From the NCBI GenBank assembly GCA_013398615.1, contig VZSR01000514.1:5868462-5932461 (forward strand): DNA of 64,000 nt, given 5' to 3'. Positions 35,718-46,790 of this stretch are shown in pieces. The first letter of the stretch is position 1; every line of letters starts with the position of its first letter. Origin of the DNA: Brachypodius melanocephalos. Lineage: Eukaryota; Chordata; Aves; Passeriformes; Pycnonotidae. Position numbers and translations under genes: made by a program. The notes beneath the pieces were generated by a model, which ran no database searches, was not told the DNA's origin, and saw nothing but the letters and a program-made list of their open reading frames with translations.

Positions 35718-37251
35718 TCCCAGAATAAGCAGCATTCGTCAATAGGAACAAAAGCAGAATGTCATGTTCCTTTTCTCTGTGGGTGTGGAAGTGTTAAAGG
35801 CTTTTAAGCTCTGCTGAGGACAAGGTAAAAGAAGCCCCCAGCATGTCTGCAACAATTGCACCATTACCTTCCCGTACATGTATCATCTGTAGTAAAACAA
35901 TACTTTTGCAGAGGGCTTTGGGAAGTGTGAGAATGAAACAGACTCTTTTTAATCTCATTTATTTCCTCAGGCCATCTGGATTTAGTAAACACTCAAGACG
36001 ACTGACAGGAAAAAGTTGAACCTTAGCACTAACAGGTTCATATGTGCATTAAAAGCCAGAACTTTCTGCACTCCAAGCATTGGTTGGATCATTGGCTTGC
36101 TATGAAGCCTTAATAGCTTTGCTGCAGTTTATATGTCTTAAAGTAGGCCTAGCTCTGACTTCTTGCCTCATGGGATGTTGGGAATGTTTATTGCTTATTG
36201 CTGAGAGTGGACAGCATTACTGAAAAAAAGCTATCAGCCTTATCCAAGGCTCATTAAAACCTTGCAAATTTGGCTTGTGCAAAGTCATTCTCAGGAGTTA
36301 CCTGTTGAAATTGCTTTACACCTTCTTGTGTGAGAGTGGCAGAGCTGAGCCTTTCAAATGGTTTCCAAATGAATCTGCTCTCAATGTGGTCAGGAGAATC
36401 TTAAACTGGCTTCAGTGGAAGCATGGGATGTGGTCCAAAGAAAAGGAATCGGCACTCTGGGAGTTTGAATGAAAACTAGTAACTAATAAATGAAAAGTAC
36501 TTTTGTTTATCCATGCTGGCAAGCAGCCTGTCTGCAGTGGGAACACCAGTGCCCAAGTATGTTCTTTATCCATTTGGATTTATACGATGCTAAAATGGGA
36601 GCCCGGCCAAAGCAGGAGGTGCCCCTGCCACAAAAAGCAAGCTTAGCTCTGAGAGCTGTGTATGAAATCTGTGTGAAACAGAGCTCCCAACTCCATGAAA
36701 TCCTCTTTGCCTGTTCCTGTTTGTGTCTGGCTAGCACAGACTTCCATTAAAGATGCTGCTACGTCGCTGACCTTGGTGCAATGCTGAGAGTGGGAGTATT
36801 TGGATGTAAATTGTGCAAAACATCAGCTAGAGGCCTGGAGGTTTTTTTGTCTCATAGTCCTTAAAGCTCCTTCACTGGGAGGATCCTCAGATGCTTTAGT
36901 CAGCTTAGCTCTTTTACTGCCTTGAAGTAGCACCAGGTCCAACCCACCAACGCTTGTGTGACCCTGTACCTACCTCTCTACTCACTGGTGTCAGAAGGGG
37001 ATGAGTAAACCGTAAGTTTATTTATGGTTTCTGCAGTTTAAAAGTAAGCCCTGATTCATTTTGAAGAAGGTTAAAGTGGTATTTTTCCAGTATTGTCACC
37101 TATCTGGTGCTCGCCCTTACCTATATTCCTGCTGTGAGTCTTGTGTAGTTTTATTGAAATTTGTGTTATGGTGTTATGAGAAGGGAGACATTCCTCTTTA
37201 TTGTTCCTGATCCAGAAAACTGAGAATGCAAATATTCTTATTAGACTTCAA

Positions 37252-37289
37252 AGTGTATTTTAACATTAGGAGTGTATTTTAACATTAGG
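37252..37289 (+). repeat. 19-bp perfect tandem duplication
   Basis: The 19-base unit AGTGTATTTTAACATTAGG occurs at 37252-37270 and again at 37271-37289 with no mismatch. It looks like a recent replication-slippage or minisatellite seed event. Confidence 0.92.
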
Positions 37290-38135
37290 AGCAAGACATG
37301 TCTAACGCCTTTTCTTGGGGTTTGCACTCAAGGTACTGGGTTAAATGACAAAATTTTGTCTAATTATTGGATGAATGAAAAGCTGCTAGAGGGAGTTTTG
37401 AGGAATCATTCAGCTGAGCCACACCTTAAATATCTTCCTGATTTTTTTGTGTGAGCACACTAAGTACAAAACCCCCCACAGCTGAAACTTGTGTAGGGCA
37501 TTTTATTCAAGTCAGTAATTAATATCTGCTACAGCATGAAACAATGTAATGATAAGACAATCTCTAGCTGCAGCATCATGGAAGGGCTTTTAAAATTGCA
37601 GACAAAAACCTCCCACCTATTGCAAGGCATCTCGGTCAGCTGCTCCATGTCCTCCACTGGAGGGGGAGTGGGTGGTTCCACGCAGGCTGGTAAATCTGAA
37701 CCCTGGTTTGACACCCCCTCAGTCTGAGGCTGAGCCATTTGAATTTCACGGGTATGCAAAGTGATTGGGATGGAAGGTGTGGGGGGAAGAGGCTTTCAGC
37801 TAGTTAGAGCCTTGCACCGCTCTTGGTATGATGCCTCCTGATGGGAAGCAGTCTAATAAAGCTTCCATTTTCAAGTTGAGATAAAAGCATTACCTATCCA
37901 ATAGATCTGTGTGTGGAGACTAATGCCTCTCCGCTTTGTTTTCACGTATTATATGTACAACTGGCATTAATTGTTACATTTTCCTTATGTTTTTCCAGTA
38001 TGTTTTTAATCTCTGCAGGCTGTATTGATTTTTTTCCTGTGTTGCTTCTACACTTGCCACCAGGACCTCCTTGTAGATAAGGTGTTTCAATTCAGTGTGT
38101 GATATTTCTTGGGAAAACACTCTAAAACACTTTTC

Positions 38136-38150
38136 TTTTTTTTTTTTTTT
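38136..38150 (+). repeat. Poly-T run (T15)
   Basis: A T15 run within a T-rich segment that extends to about 38180. Confidence 0.8.
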
Positions 38151-38711
38151 AATGTGTTTTTTTTCTTCTCTCCCTCCTTTTGCGATGTATTAAAAGGAAG
38201 ATGCTGGAAAAGAATTCAGAACACAAAGCAGGGACTTGCAATGCCCTTTCTCTTTCAGCAAACTCTTTTATTCTACTGTGAGGAATGAAACGCTCCTGTT
38301 ACACCAAACACAGGCTTGTGTTTTACAGCAAAAGCTGTTTAAAAGGTTACACACAGACTGTACACGGAGTTGAGCCTGGTAACAAGAGTGTTTCTGTGTT
38401 GCTAATGTTGAGAAGAGAACACTTATTCTGAAGTCACAGCTGTTAAGGAAGGAACCTTCCTTTTAGTGCTTCTGTCATCTCTTTAATTCAGAGCTGAGGG
38501 GATTCTGGTTGGAGAGCTAGGAGTTAAGGCAACATATGAGGCTGTCACAGAATTAGGCTTGGGGGCTACACAAAGGGTGTCCTTGGCTGCTCCTCTTGCC
38601 TGATGGATGACGATGGGGGACAAAGTTTGACATGGGGTGGGTAAATCCAGTGGCCCCAGATAGAGAGATCGCAATATTTTGTGGGTCGTTATGGTTTATG
38701 ATGCATTCCTT

Positions 38712-38725
38712 AAAAAAAAAAAAAA
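38712..38725 (+). repeat. Poly-A run (A14)
   Basis: A 14-base A run. No associated element is recognised. Confidence 0.8.
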
Positions 38726-41700
38726 TTAAAATTCTTTATTACCTCAGCATATGCAAACAGCAAACACGAAACAGCCTGAAAATACTGTGGAGGTGGACTA
38801 AGCTGCCATCTCCAGGCAAACAGAGCTGCCAGAGATGGCTTGTGGTGTATTGTGATCACCAGTGTTGTGCAGATGTGATTTACATCCCTGTCACGCATCT
38901 CCCTCCATCCCACCATCCCAGGCAATCCGAGTGATTCTACCAGAAGGCAGCTTTCCTCTCAAGCATGCTGCCTCTCTGCCCCCAGCCCCTACCTATGCCC
39001 AACCATAAATTGAGTTGTAGAAACTTGGTATGAGCACAATCCACCTTGGCACAGCACATCTAAAGATATGTTCCATAAAGTCCAGCTACAACCACCCTGG
39101 CTGTGAAGGTCCCACAGAAGGGTGGTGGTGCTCCTGGCCCCCCACCCTGCTTTCTCAGCCAGCTGCTGGGGCAGCCCTGATCCATGGGAATGGGGCTCAC
39201 ATCATTCAGTGACAGGTCCTGGGGAATCCAAACCACTGTTGAGCCCCCTTCAGTTATAAATTGAGTGGTTTCGCTTGTCTTGGGAGGCAGGACCTTTTTC
39301 TGCCCTATGCACTCCCCTGGACACACAATCCACAGGAGCTTTCCCTCTTTCCTGGTGTGGACTGTGTGAGCCTGCTGCCCTGCCTGCTGCCTGGACAGCA
39401 TCCTGCTGGTTTCTGGATATGGTATAAACAGGCTAACCCAGATTTAGCAGTTAGAAAACTGTGCTTGGAGCATCATGCTGTGCACTTCCCACAGCCTGTA
39501 TGATGTGCAAGCCAGCAGCCTTGTCTGCCTCAGCCATGCATCATTATCTGGGCCCTTCAGATCCTCTGCTGCTCATTAGGTCTCTTTCCTCAGCACAACA
39601 GTGTCCACCTGTGCATCCCCAAAATGTCAGGGACCCTCCTGGCTGATGTTGCCGGGGTGGTGACACACACACAAAACCAGTGCTCACCAGAGGTGATTTT
39701 GGTAGGCCACTCACTGCTAGTTCAGCTCCAGACTGATGCTGCTCTGGGGAGTGGAGGACAGGGAAACACGACCTACTCTTCTTATCAGGTGCAGTCAAGA
39801 CTCAAACCTCTTTCTCTCCTCTGTCTCCCTTTATTTATGCCCCGTGTTTGGGTGTGTTTGGCTGCATATGGACCCCCCACAAATTGTGCTGGGAGTGACT
39901 GCACTGCATCCACTGCTTTTGCCAGTACTTACGTGGTGATCTCCCTGTTCTGGTTAAGTTCTCAGGGCAAGATAGAGCAGAAGAAACTCCCCTTCAAAGC
40001 TCAGCGTTCAAAATCAGACCAGTATCTCCCATAGCACTTTATTGCCTGGGAAGCCTATCTCAGCTGTGCCTCATATTCCATCAGCCTGAGATGCTCCAGC
40101 ACACAGCCTTCCATCAGCAGGAGAGGGAGAGGAGGTGAACTTCCAATCAAGCACCAGGACAAGGAAAAGAGCAGCAGCCTGAGCATCTCCCAGTGATGCT
40201 CATTCTTTCATGAGCAGTGAAAGGAATTGCCACGAGTAGGTCAAAGAGCCCCTGCTCTGTTGTCACGGGCTGTACCTCGGGCAAAACACAGCTGAAGGAA
40301 AAATCAGAAACCTTCCAACCCAGTCAGCTTGGATGGTAAGCAGAGTGAACAGTGTTAGAGCAGAGCTACATTTCCATCTGATACCCCTAAATACAAGTGA
40401 TCGCTTTAGAAAATAATTTAATATTAAAGATTCAGCCACGTTAATTAGAAATAAGCCCTGATTCAACACAGATGTACAAAAAAATGTTTTGAATTTTTAG
40501 GTCTACACCCCAACCCCAGAGAGCTGAACACTGAATTGTCACCATTCTGAAATGCATGTTGTCTCCCGGAAAGTTCTCCAAAAGGTGAAATGTGCTATGG
40601 TTTGTTCTGCTTCCAGACTGATCTAACTAACTGTTCAAACTCTCAAAGAAACTGTGTAGGAGTCTGACATTTAAAGGAGTGGGGGGGGAAAAAAAGAACG
40701 TGGGGGAGGAAGCCGAATTTTCCTCGTAAATCTGCAAAGATATTTTTCTGTCCCCCTCCCCGAAGGAGAGTGTGTCTGGAGCTCTGCTGGGCTGGCGTTT
40801 GCTCACAGGGGGCAGGAGATTGTTCCTGTGTGTCCCAGTGCTGCAGGAGGGGAGGGAGTGCAGACGGGGGTGCTGATGCCGGGTTTGCCTGGCTGGCCCG
40901 TCTGGTGGGAGGGGATCGCTCAGGATCAGAAGAAAGGGATGATAAGTTTGCAAAAGCTCTCCCTGCATCGTGAGATGCTGCACAGAGCAATAGGAAATAT
41001 TTGCAAAGACTTTATGGGCCATGGGAGGTTCAAAGCTGGAAAACACAGAGCGTGCTCCAGACCTGTCATCTGCCCAGGAGCCAGACAACCCTTAGTCAGT
41101 AAAACCAGGAATTTACTAAACCAAACTGGGGTGCATTCCCAGTGTGTTGTTCCCCCCTCTGCAGTATGCAGAATTCCCTTGCATGCATACACATAAAGAT
41201 AAATAATAGAATCATATGGAATATACACTGCTATGATACATGCAAGCATTTTACCCATCTGTTTAAGTGTTTCTTCTATATTTTGAGACGCATTGTGTAT
41301 ACAGATTAGCTGTTTGGAAGCACAATAAAAATTTTGCCAGAGCCTATGTGTAAGCCAGGAAAAGGTGTCCCTAGGTACAAGCTTTCTGAAATTCAGCACA
41401 AGAGAGGAAAACCTGCTTTGTCCTTAGGAAACCATCACCAGGCAATACATATTCTTAGAGAGTGGGGGGTTTTCTCCCCTTACCACACTGGCATAGACAG
41501 ATCCACTTAAATGATCTGGATTTAGGTGAAAACTCCAAAATGTTGACATACAAATGGCAAAGTTCCCTGTAATCCTGTGAAGCAGGTGAGCAGAGGTTAC
41601 TCAGCACAGCTTCCCTCCCAGGGCCCTTGCAGCTCCTAAATGGAAGGTGCAGCTCCACACTGAGGGCCAGAATGATGCTGTCATGGCTGGTAAGAATTTA

Positions 41701-42589
41701 GCTCTCAAAAATTGAAATAAATGCCTCATTCAGGCAGAATGTGGTGGATGTTACTGAGACTTGTGGCCATGAGGTGTGGGAACAAACTATTGGGTTAAGT
41801 ACTCTCCCTTGTCAGCATTGGATGTGGACTGCTGTCCTCCAAAACTGTACTCACACTAATTCTTCTCACCTATGTCATGATTCAAAATCAAACTCCAGTG
41901 CTGTGCATTTCTCTGAGCTTCCCTCTCCATCCTGTCTCCTTTATTTCTAACAGAGGCTGGGAATGCAGCTGTTCAGGATCACAGCTTTCAGCACCAAGAC
42001 TTAAACTGAAAATAGTGCCTCACTGGTGTGGTGAGAGACAAAAAATATCAAATAGAGATTTAAAAACACATTTTCAGGAATTTCAGTAAAAAAAATTGCA
42101 ATCTTAAGAGAGCATTAATTGATATAACTATCTGGAGAAATTATTTTTTAACTAAGTTAATATTTTGATTTATTGGAGAAATGTAAATCAAGATCTCTCT
42201 GCCTTGAATAATTTCGATTTTAACATTTTTATTTCATACAAGAAACCTGTAAATCTCCTACTTTTCTTTTTCTTTTTTTTCTCACAGCTAAATGAACTAA
42301 GACAGCTGAACAAAATTTAAAAAGAAACTTAATGTAAATGAAGTAAAATAAAATGGGTTGTGTAAAAACAGAACAGTAAGAGGCTCTCTTTTAATTCCTT
42401 TTTTGATTTTTTGTTGTCTCCTGGAAATTTTAGGGGTATACTTAGCTAAAATTATTTCAGTACTTACTTGCATGTTCGAGTTACATTTAAAAATATTTCA
42501 TATTATCTTACTGGCAAATTTTCAGTTATCAAGAATGACAGTCATTCACTTCTGCACGTTTTTAATGCTGGGGTTTCTTACATCCGGTT

Positions 42590-43035
42590 TATAGCTAACA
42601 AAAAGGTGTGAACAGATTTGCACCAAATTCTCTCATAATAGCAAGAGTTTATAATAAAAAGTGATTGTGAAAGTGAGGGAAGAATTATACATAATGGCAG
42701 AATAATTCTTTTAATCACTCAGGATAGGATAAGCATGAAATGCAGCTATAATATGAATGATAATCTGAAGGAAGAAGTAACAGCTGAAAGACTGAAAGAA
42801 TTTCAATTAGAATATACTAAGCTTAACTGATCGTGCAGATAAAGCCCACCGATACAGCAATGATGGGCACTCCATACATGCCGATGTAGATTCCCCGAGC
42901 ACACCAAACAGTTTAATTAAAAATGAATTTCGATACAATTATTATTTTAGCTTGACAAACAACTGCAAAGGACAGTGTCATTTCATCTCCGGAGCTCCCG
43001 GCGCACAAAGCTTTTCACTGTCGGGTATTTACCCA
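42590..43035. promoter_or_regulatory. Candidate conserved non-coding element abutting a CpG island (CNE-10)
   Basis: AT-rich, repeat-free sequence runs directly into the CpG island. It has TTTAATTAAAAATGAATTT near 42912, GATACAATTATTATTTTAG near 42932, and retained CpGs (ACTGATCGTGCAG near 42826, CACCGATACAG near 42848). One forward frame stays open from 42811 to 43104, and a short reverse frame encodes a very hydrophobic peptide. Either could be chance. The block is more likely a promoter-proximal regulatory element than an exon. Confidence 0.4.
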
Positions 43036-43039
43036 CCCC

Positions 43040-43560
43040 GGTTTTGTTTCAGACCCGGTAAGGGGCAGTGGGAAGGCGCCGCGATGAGCGTATCCTCGTG
43101 TTGATCCTTTGTTCTGGAATTTTATCTAAAGATGTAACGGGAGGGAAGGCGGCGGCACAGCGGAGCCCCGGTTTGGTGCAGGAGCCGGCGCTCTTCCATC
43201 GCTCCGGTTGTCTTTCAGTGCCCTCTCGTGGCTCTCGCTCCGCGGGGACACAGGGGACAGGCGGCCCCACGCGGGGACACCGCCACCCAGGGATGCGCCG
43301 AGGAACCCCCCGAGGAACGCCCCTCTTGGCTGCACCTGCACCCTCCGACAGCCCTCGGCAGGCTGGGGAGCCCTCGTCACCCCACGCAGGTCCGGGCGAC
43401 AGCCCCGCAGAGCCAGGGCCACCCGCGCTGCTGGCACAGGGCGTCCCGGGAAGAGGCGCAGCCGGAGGATGGCTGGGCGCTGCTCCCGTTCGGAGCTGGG
43501 TCACGGTGTCCGCTCCTCGCCGAGCGCTGCCCCAACGCTCCCGCCGGGTACATCAAAGGA
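43040..43560. promoter_or_regulatory. CpG island, candidate orphan promoter
   Basis: A sharp rise in G+C with dense CpG (GGCGCCGCGATGAGCG, GGCGGCGGCACAGCGG and many more) stands out in a 64-kb AT-rich window. Such islands usually mark promoters of developmental or broadly expressed genes, or poised regulatory sites (established). A direct repeat, CGCGGGGACAC, occurs at 43241 and 43270. Several frames of 103-186 codons are open on both strands, as expected from low stop density, so I call none coding. A donor-like CCG/GTAAGG at 43058 and an acceptor-like CCCACCAG ending at 43748 could bound a first intron on the plus strand. Confidence 0.6.
43219..43237 (-). promoter_or_regulatory. Strong CTCF-like motif inside the CpG island
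   Basis: On the reverse strand the sequence reads CCACGAGAGGGCACTG, matching the CTCF core CCASYAGRKGGCR at 12 of 13 positions and continuing well into the 3' flank. This is the best CTCF candidate I found by eye. Its place in a CpG island supports an insulator or promoter-anchor role (inference). Confidence 0.5.
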
Positions 43561-43721
43561 TGCTGCAGCCCGAGCAGTACCTGCCTGCGTGGGGCTTCTG
43601 TAACAGTCAGGGGTTACGGACTGTGTGATGGCTACTTCAATACTTAATCGAGCGTTTCAAAGTCCCCCTGTGATCTATACATACGTGCCATTTAAAATAT
43701 CTTTCATGTCTGTTTTGTTCT

Positions 43722-43740
43722 CATATATATATATTTTTTT
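43722..43740 (+). repeat. (AT)n and T run
   Basis: A short AT dinucleotide repeat runs into a T run and then CCCACCAG, together forming a good polypyrimidine-plus-acceptor signal ending at 43748. Confidence 0.7.
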
Positions 43741-43889
43741 CCCACCAGCTGCTTCTTTCTGCCCCTTCCTCTCCTCCCGAAGCGAGCGGTGCCTCTCTCA
43801 AACTGCAGCGCTCAGGAGCAGCCAGGCTGTGGGAAGCTGCCCAGGGAGCATCCCACACACATCACAACTTTCTCTCAGAAATTAAGTTT

Positions 43890-46639
43890 CTTGTTCTCCC
43901 CTAGTCCCGAGTGTGCTGCCAGTCACACTGATTTGTACCAAACCATGCAGTGCACGTGCTCTGATACAGAAAATTGTGCCTAATTCTGAATCTCAGTCAC
44001 TTATCTAAGACTGGTTAGGAGTCAAGCTGTGACCATTACGTTCAGATCACTTATGACACAGACTCGATTTAAGCACGTATCTCAAGAAGCATAAACCTGT
44101 GTCTTCTGACTTTACTACAGTTTTAGATGATGGTAAAAGTCAAAACCACGACCATAATTACCCATCTATTTCTCATTGTGTTTTCTGTAGTGCCCATCAC
44201 TGTAAAACCTTGGAGATGATGTTTGAAAGTTAAATAAATGATGTGAAACTTAGATCTTTGTTTCAGCTAGGCATATTTTACAGCATCAGAGCTTGAGTGC
44301 AGACTGTAAGCCTTGTCTGTGCACCATGTCTTTTATTGCTTCCTTGCTTGTACAGTGCAGCTGGGGAATTTTAAGGCAGAGAAGGGTGTATGAATTGCAC
44401 AGCTCTGTACCACAGACGGAACAGATCCCTGATGTAATTCTGCTGAAGGTAGGAGAGCTGTAAATGAGAAGGGGTTTTGCTCAATGTTTAGCATATCCAT
44501 TTCACCAAGCAGTGCTCTGCCCAGCCCCTGAAGCCTCACACTGAGAAAGAGACAGCTGGTGGAGAGCACTTGTAGGTTTTAAAAAAAAATTAACTGAGCA
44601 AGAGTCATATTTCCTTCTTCTATTTTTTTTGTGTCTCTGTGAGACTATATAGATATCACCTTTTCTTTTCAAGAACAGCAAATCAAAGCCATATAAGGTC
44701 TGCATAGAGTTTTTCCTCTGATGCCCTCCAAAGGCCTGGAAGTCTCCCATTAAGATGTTGTTGAATCACTGGTTTTATCTTCTGCTGATACTGGACTGAT
44801 ATTCCAAGTGTGGGGAAGTTCCTTATAAAGAGGTTTTTGCAAAAAAAGGAGAAGAGGCACCATGATTCTACATGCTTCTGTGGGGTTCTTACTGGTTGGA
44901 AATTATGTATCAATGGAACTGAGGCAGCTCATGGGGGTTGCTGCTACTTCTGCTTACTTTCCCAAGTTTTCCAGCCATGTCAAAAAGAAATGTATCTGGT
45001 CTTTGAAAACGGCAAAAGAAAAAGATGGGGTCACAGGAGCAGGCAAAACTTCTACTGGGACCATCCAACACATCTGGCCAGGAAGCTCTGCTGCATTATT
45101 AATATAAAAGTGTGCACACAGTCTTCAATCTTCTATTTTGTGAATCATTAAATGGTACCTTTCAATACAAACTAGAATACCTTCTTTTCAGTCTTCAGTA
45201 TTTCAAATACCTCTAGCATTGAGTCTAAAGACATGGAAAGAGGAGTTACTCATCTGCTTTGTGACTGAAATCCCAGAGGACCAAGGACCAAGGGATGTTG
45301 AGGACCTGTTTCAGTAGGTGCTCCTCCTGCAGAGCAGAGAAATCTGCAGTTCCTGCCACACAGACGTCAGGTGTGTGCCCAGTGGTGGGAAGAGCTGAGG
45401 GACTTTGTTGCAGCCCCTTGCTGTGACTGTGAGTAGAACTGCAGCTCCCTTTGCACAGACAAGGCAGTGAGAGGGAGTTTCTTTGTTTGTCTGGACTGGG
45501 GTGAACTCTGTGTTGCCACGATTTTGCTTTTCTGTGACTCCTGTCCTAGCGAACCCTATCTTGCTGCTCACTGACATTTTCTTGAATGCAACTGTTACAG
45601 TCAGAACAAAAGGTGAACGCTCAGAGATGTTTTTGGAAGCTGGTTGCAAAGGTCAGGTTAATGGTTACTCGTGTGCTAACACAGACTCTGACCCATATGG
45701 TGCAGCCAGAGCGGTGGAGAGCATTGCTATCATCTGCTCACACAGCACAGGATGGCACAGCACAGAGACAACCTGGAGGAGTGCTGTCTCCTCACTCTGC
45801 CTCATCTCTCATTAGCAGCAGCCTCTACAGCCAGAGATGCTTCTTTCGAAACTTAAAAAGTGAGCGTGAATGCTGTTCAAAAGCCTGCTTGTTAGAAGGC
45901 TAGAAATGAGTGGCAGCCTGAGCCAGAGAGATATAGAAGACTTTAAATACATATATATGAATCACATATGCCAGGCTATGAGCTGGGGTGTACAGAAAGT
46001 GACCCTTCTCTTTCATCACTGCAGAGTAAACAAACTGCATAATTTGCTCCATCCACGTGTACTTGTCCCCTCCGTTCTGTCTGTCCCAATGTCACACGCT
46101 GCAGCTGCATTTGGCAGCTTGACTCCCTCCCTCTTCCCTCTATTCCTTCTGTCCTCTGTCAGCCAGCATAGCAGGGCACCCAGTCCTCTATCTTCCCTGT
46201 TTCTTCACCAAAAATATGGTCCAGGTCATTCAGGTGCAGGGGTGAGCGCTGATCACTTGGGCAGAGGCGATGGAGATTAAAAAAAAAACATAGGAGCACC
46301 TTGTAGGAGATCTGTCAAAGCAGCCCCAGTTTTACTGGGACAGACAGCACCTCTGCCTCAGATACAGAAGTTTAGGTGGCTGGATGCTTGTCTGGAAAGG
46401 CAGAGATCCTGCTCTTGGTGGAGGAAAAAAATGTTATGGCCAAGGAAAGAGAGAACAATGTAAAGATCAACCACCAAAAAAAGACATGTGAATGGAGCTC
46501 TCAGACCTGGTCTAATACATATTCAGGTATCAAGATTTGAGTTCACACTCAATGTCAACACACTTTCACAGTCTTTTTTTGAGGATGCATCTGGTCCAGC
46601 TTGAAGAAATTCCTCAAGAGTAAGTATGGTTTTACATTT
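43890..46639. other. Non-coding stretch, no gene seen
   Basis: No gene recognised. Frames of 76-136 codons at 44.8-46.3 kb overlap each other on one or both strands. The segment right of the CpG island quickly returns to ordinary AT-rich composition. Confidence 0.5.
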
Positions 46640-46654
46640 GGATTCTCCAATGTT

Positions 46655-46790
46655 GGGGCACTTTAAGATTCAGTTGGAAAGGGTGCTGGGGCATGTTGTC
46701 TAGACTGTGCTTTTGCCAAGCAAGGTTGGACCAGGTCCTTAACATCCCCTTCCATCATGGTATTTATGATTCTATGATTTTGTGATTTGC
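46655..46790 (+). mobile_element. CR1 LINE 3' tail, forward orientation
   Basis: The sequence runs from about GATTCAGTTGGAAAGGGTGCT (46667) through GCTTTTGCCAAG and AGGTTGGACCAGGTCC to CCCCTTCCATC and ends in the degenerate CR1 octamer tail TATGATTCTATGATT (46765-46779). The GGTTGGACCAG, then CCTTCCA, then ATTCTATG order is diagnostic of an avian CR1 3' UTR. A several-base gap lies where GATGATC is usual. No coding part is retained. Confidence 0.82.

Larger units (their letters stand above)
34481..42589. other. Non-coding stretch, no gene seen
   Basis: No gene recognised. GC-richer patches at 34.97-35.68, 39.1-40.0 and 40.63-41.1 kb carry overlapping frames on both strands (up to 157 codons), none with a recognisable family. 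Homopolymers and one tandem duplication are listed separately. Confidence 0.5.

Noticed and set aside
43049..43647. Several 103-186 codon frames on both strands in the CpG island
   Set aside because: Low stop-codon density in GC-rich DNA explains simultaneous open frames on both strands; all are arginine/proline/glycine-rich with no domain.
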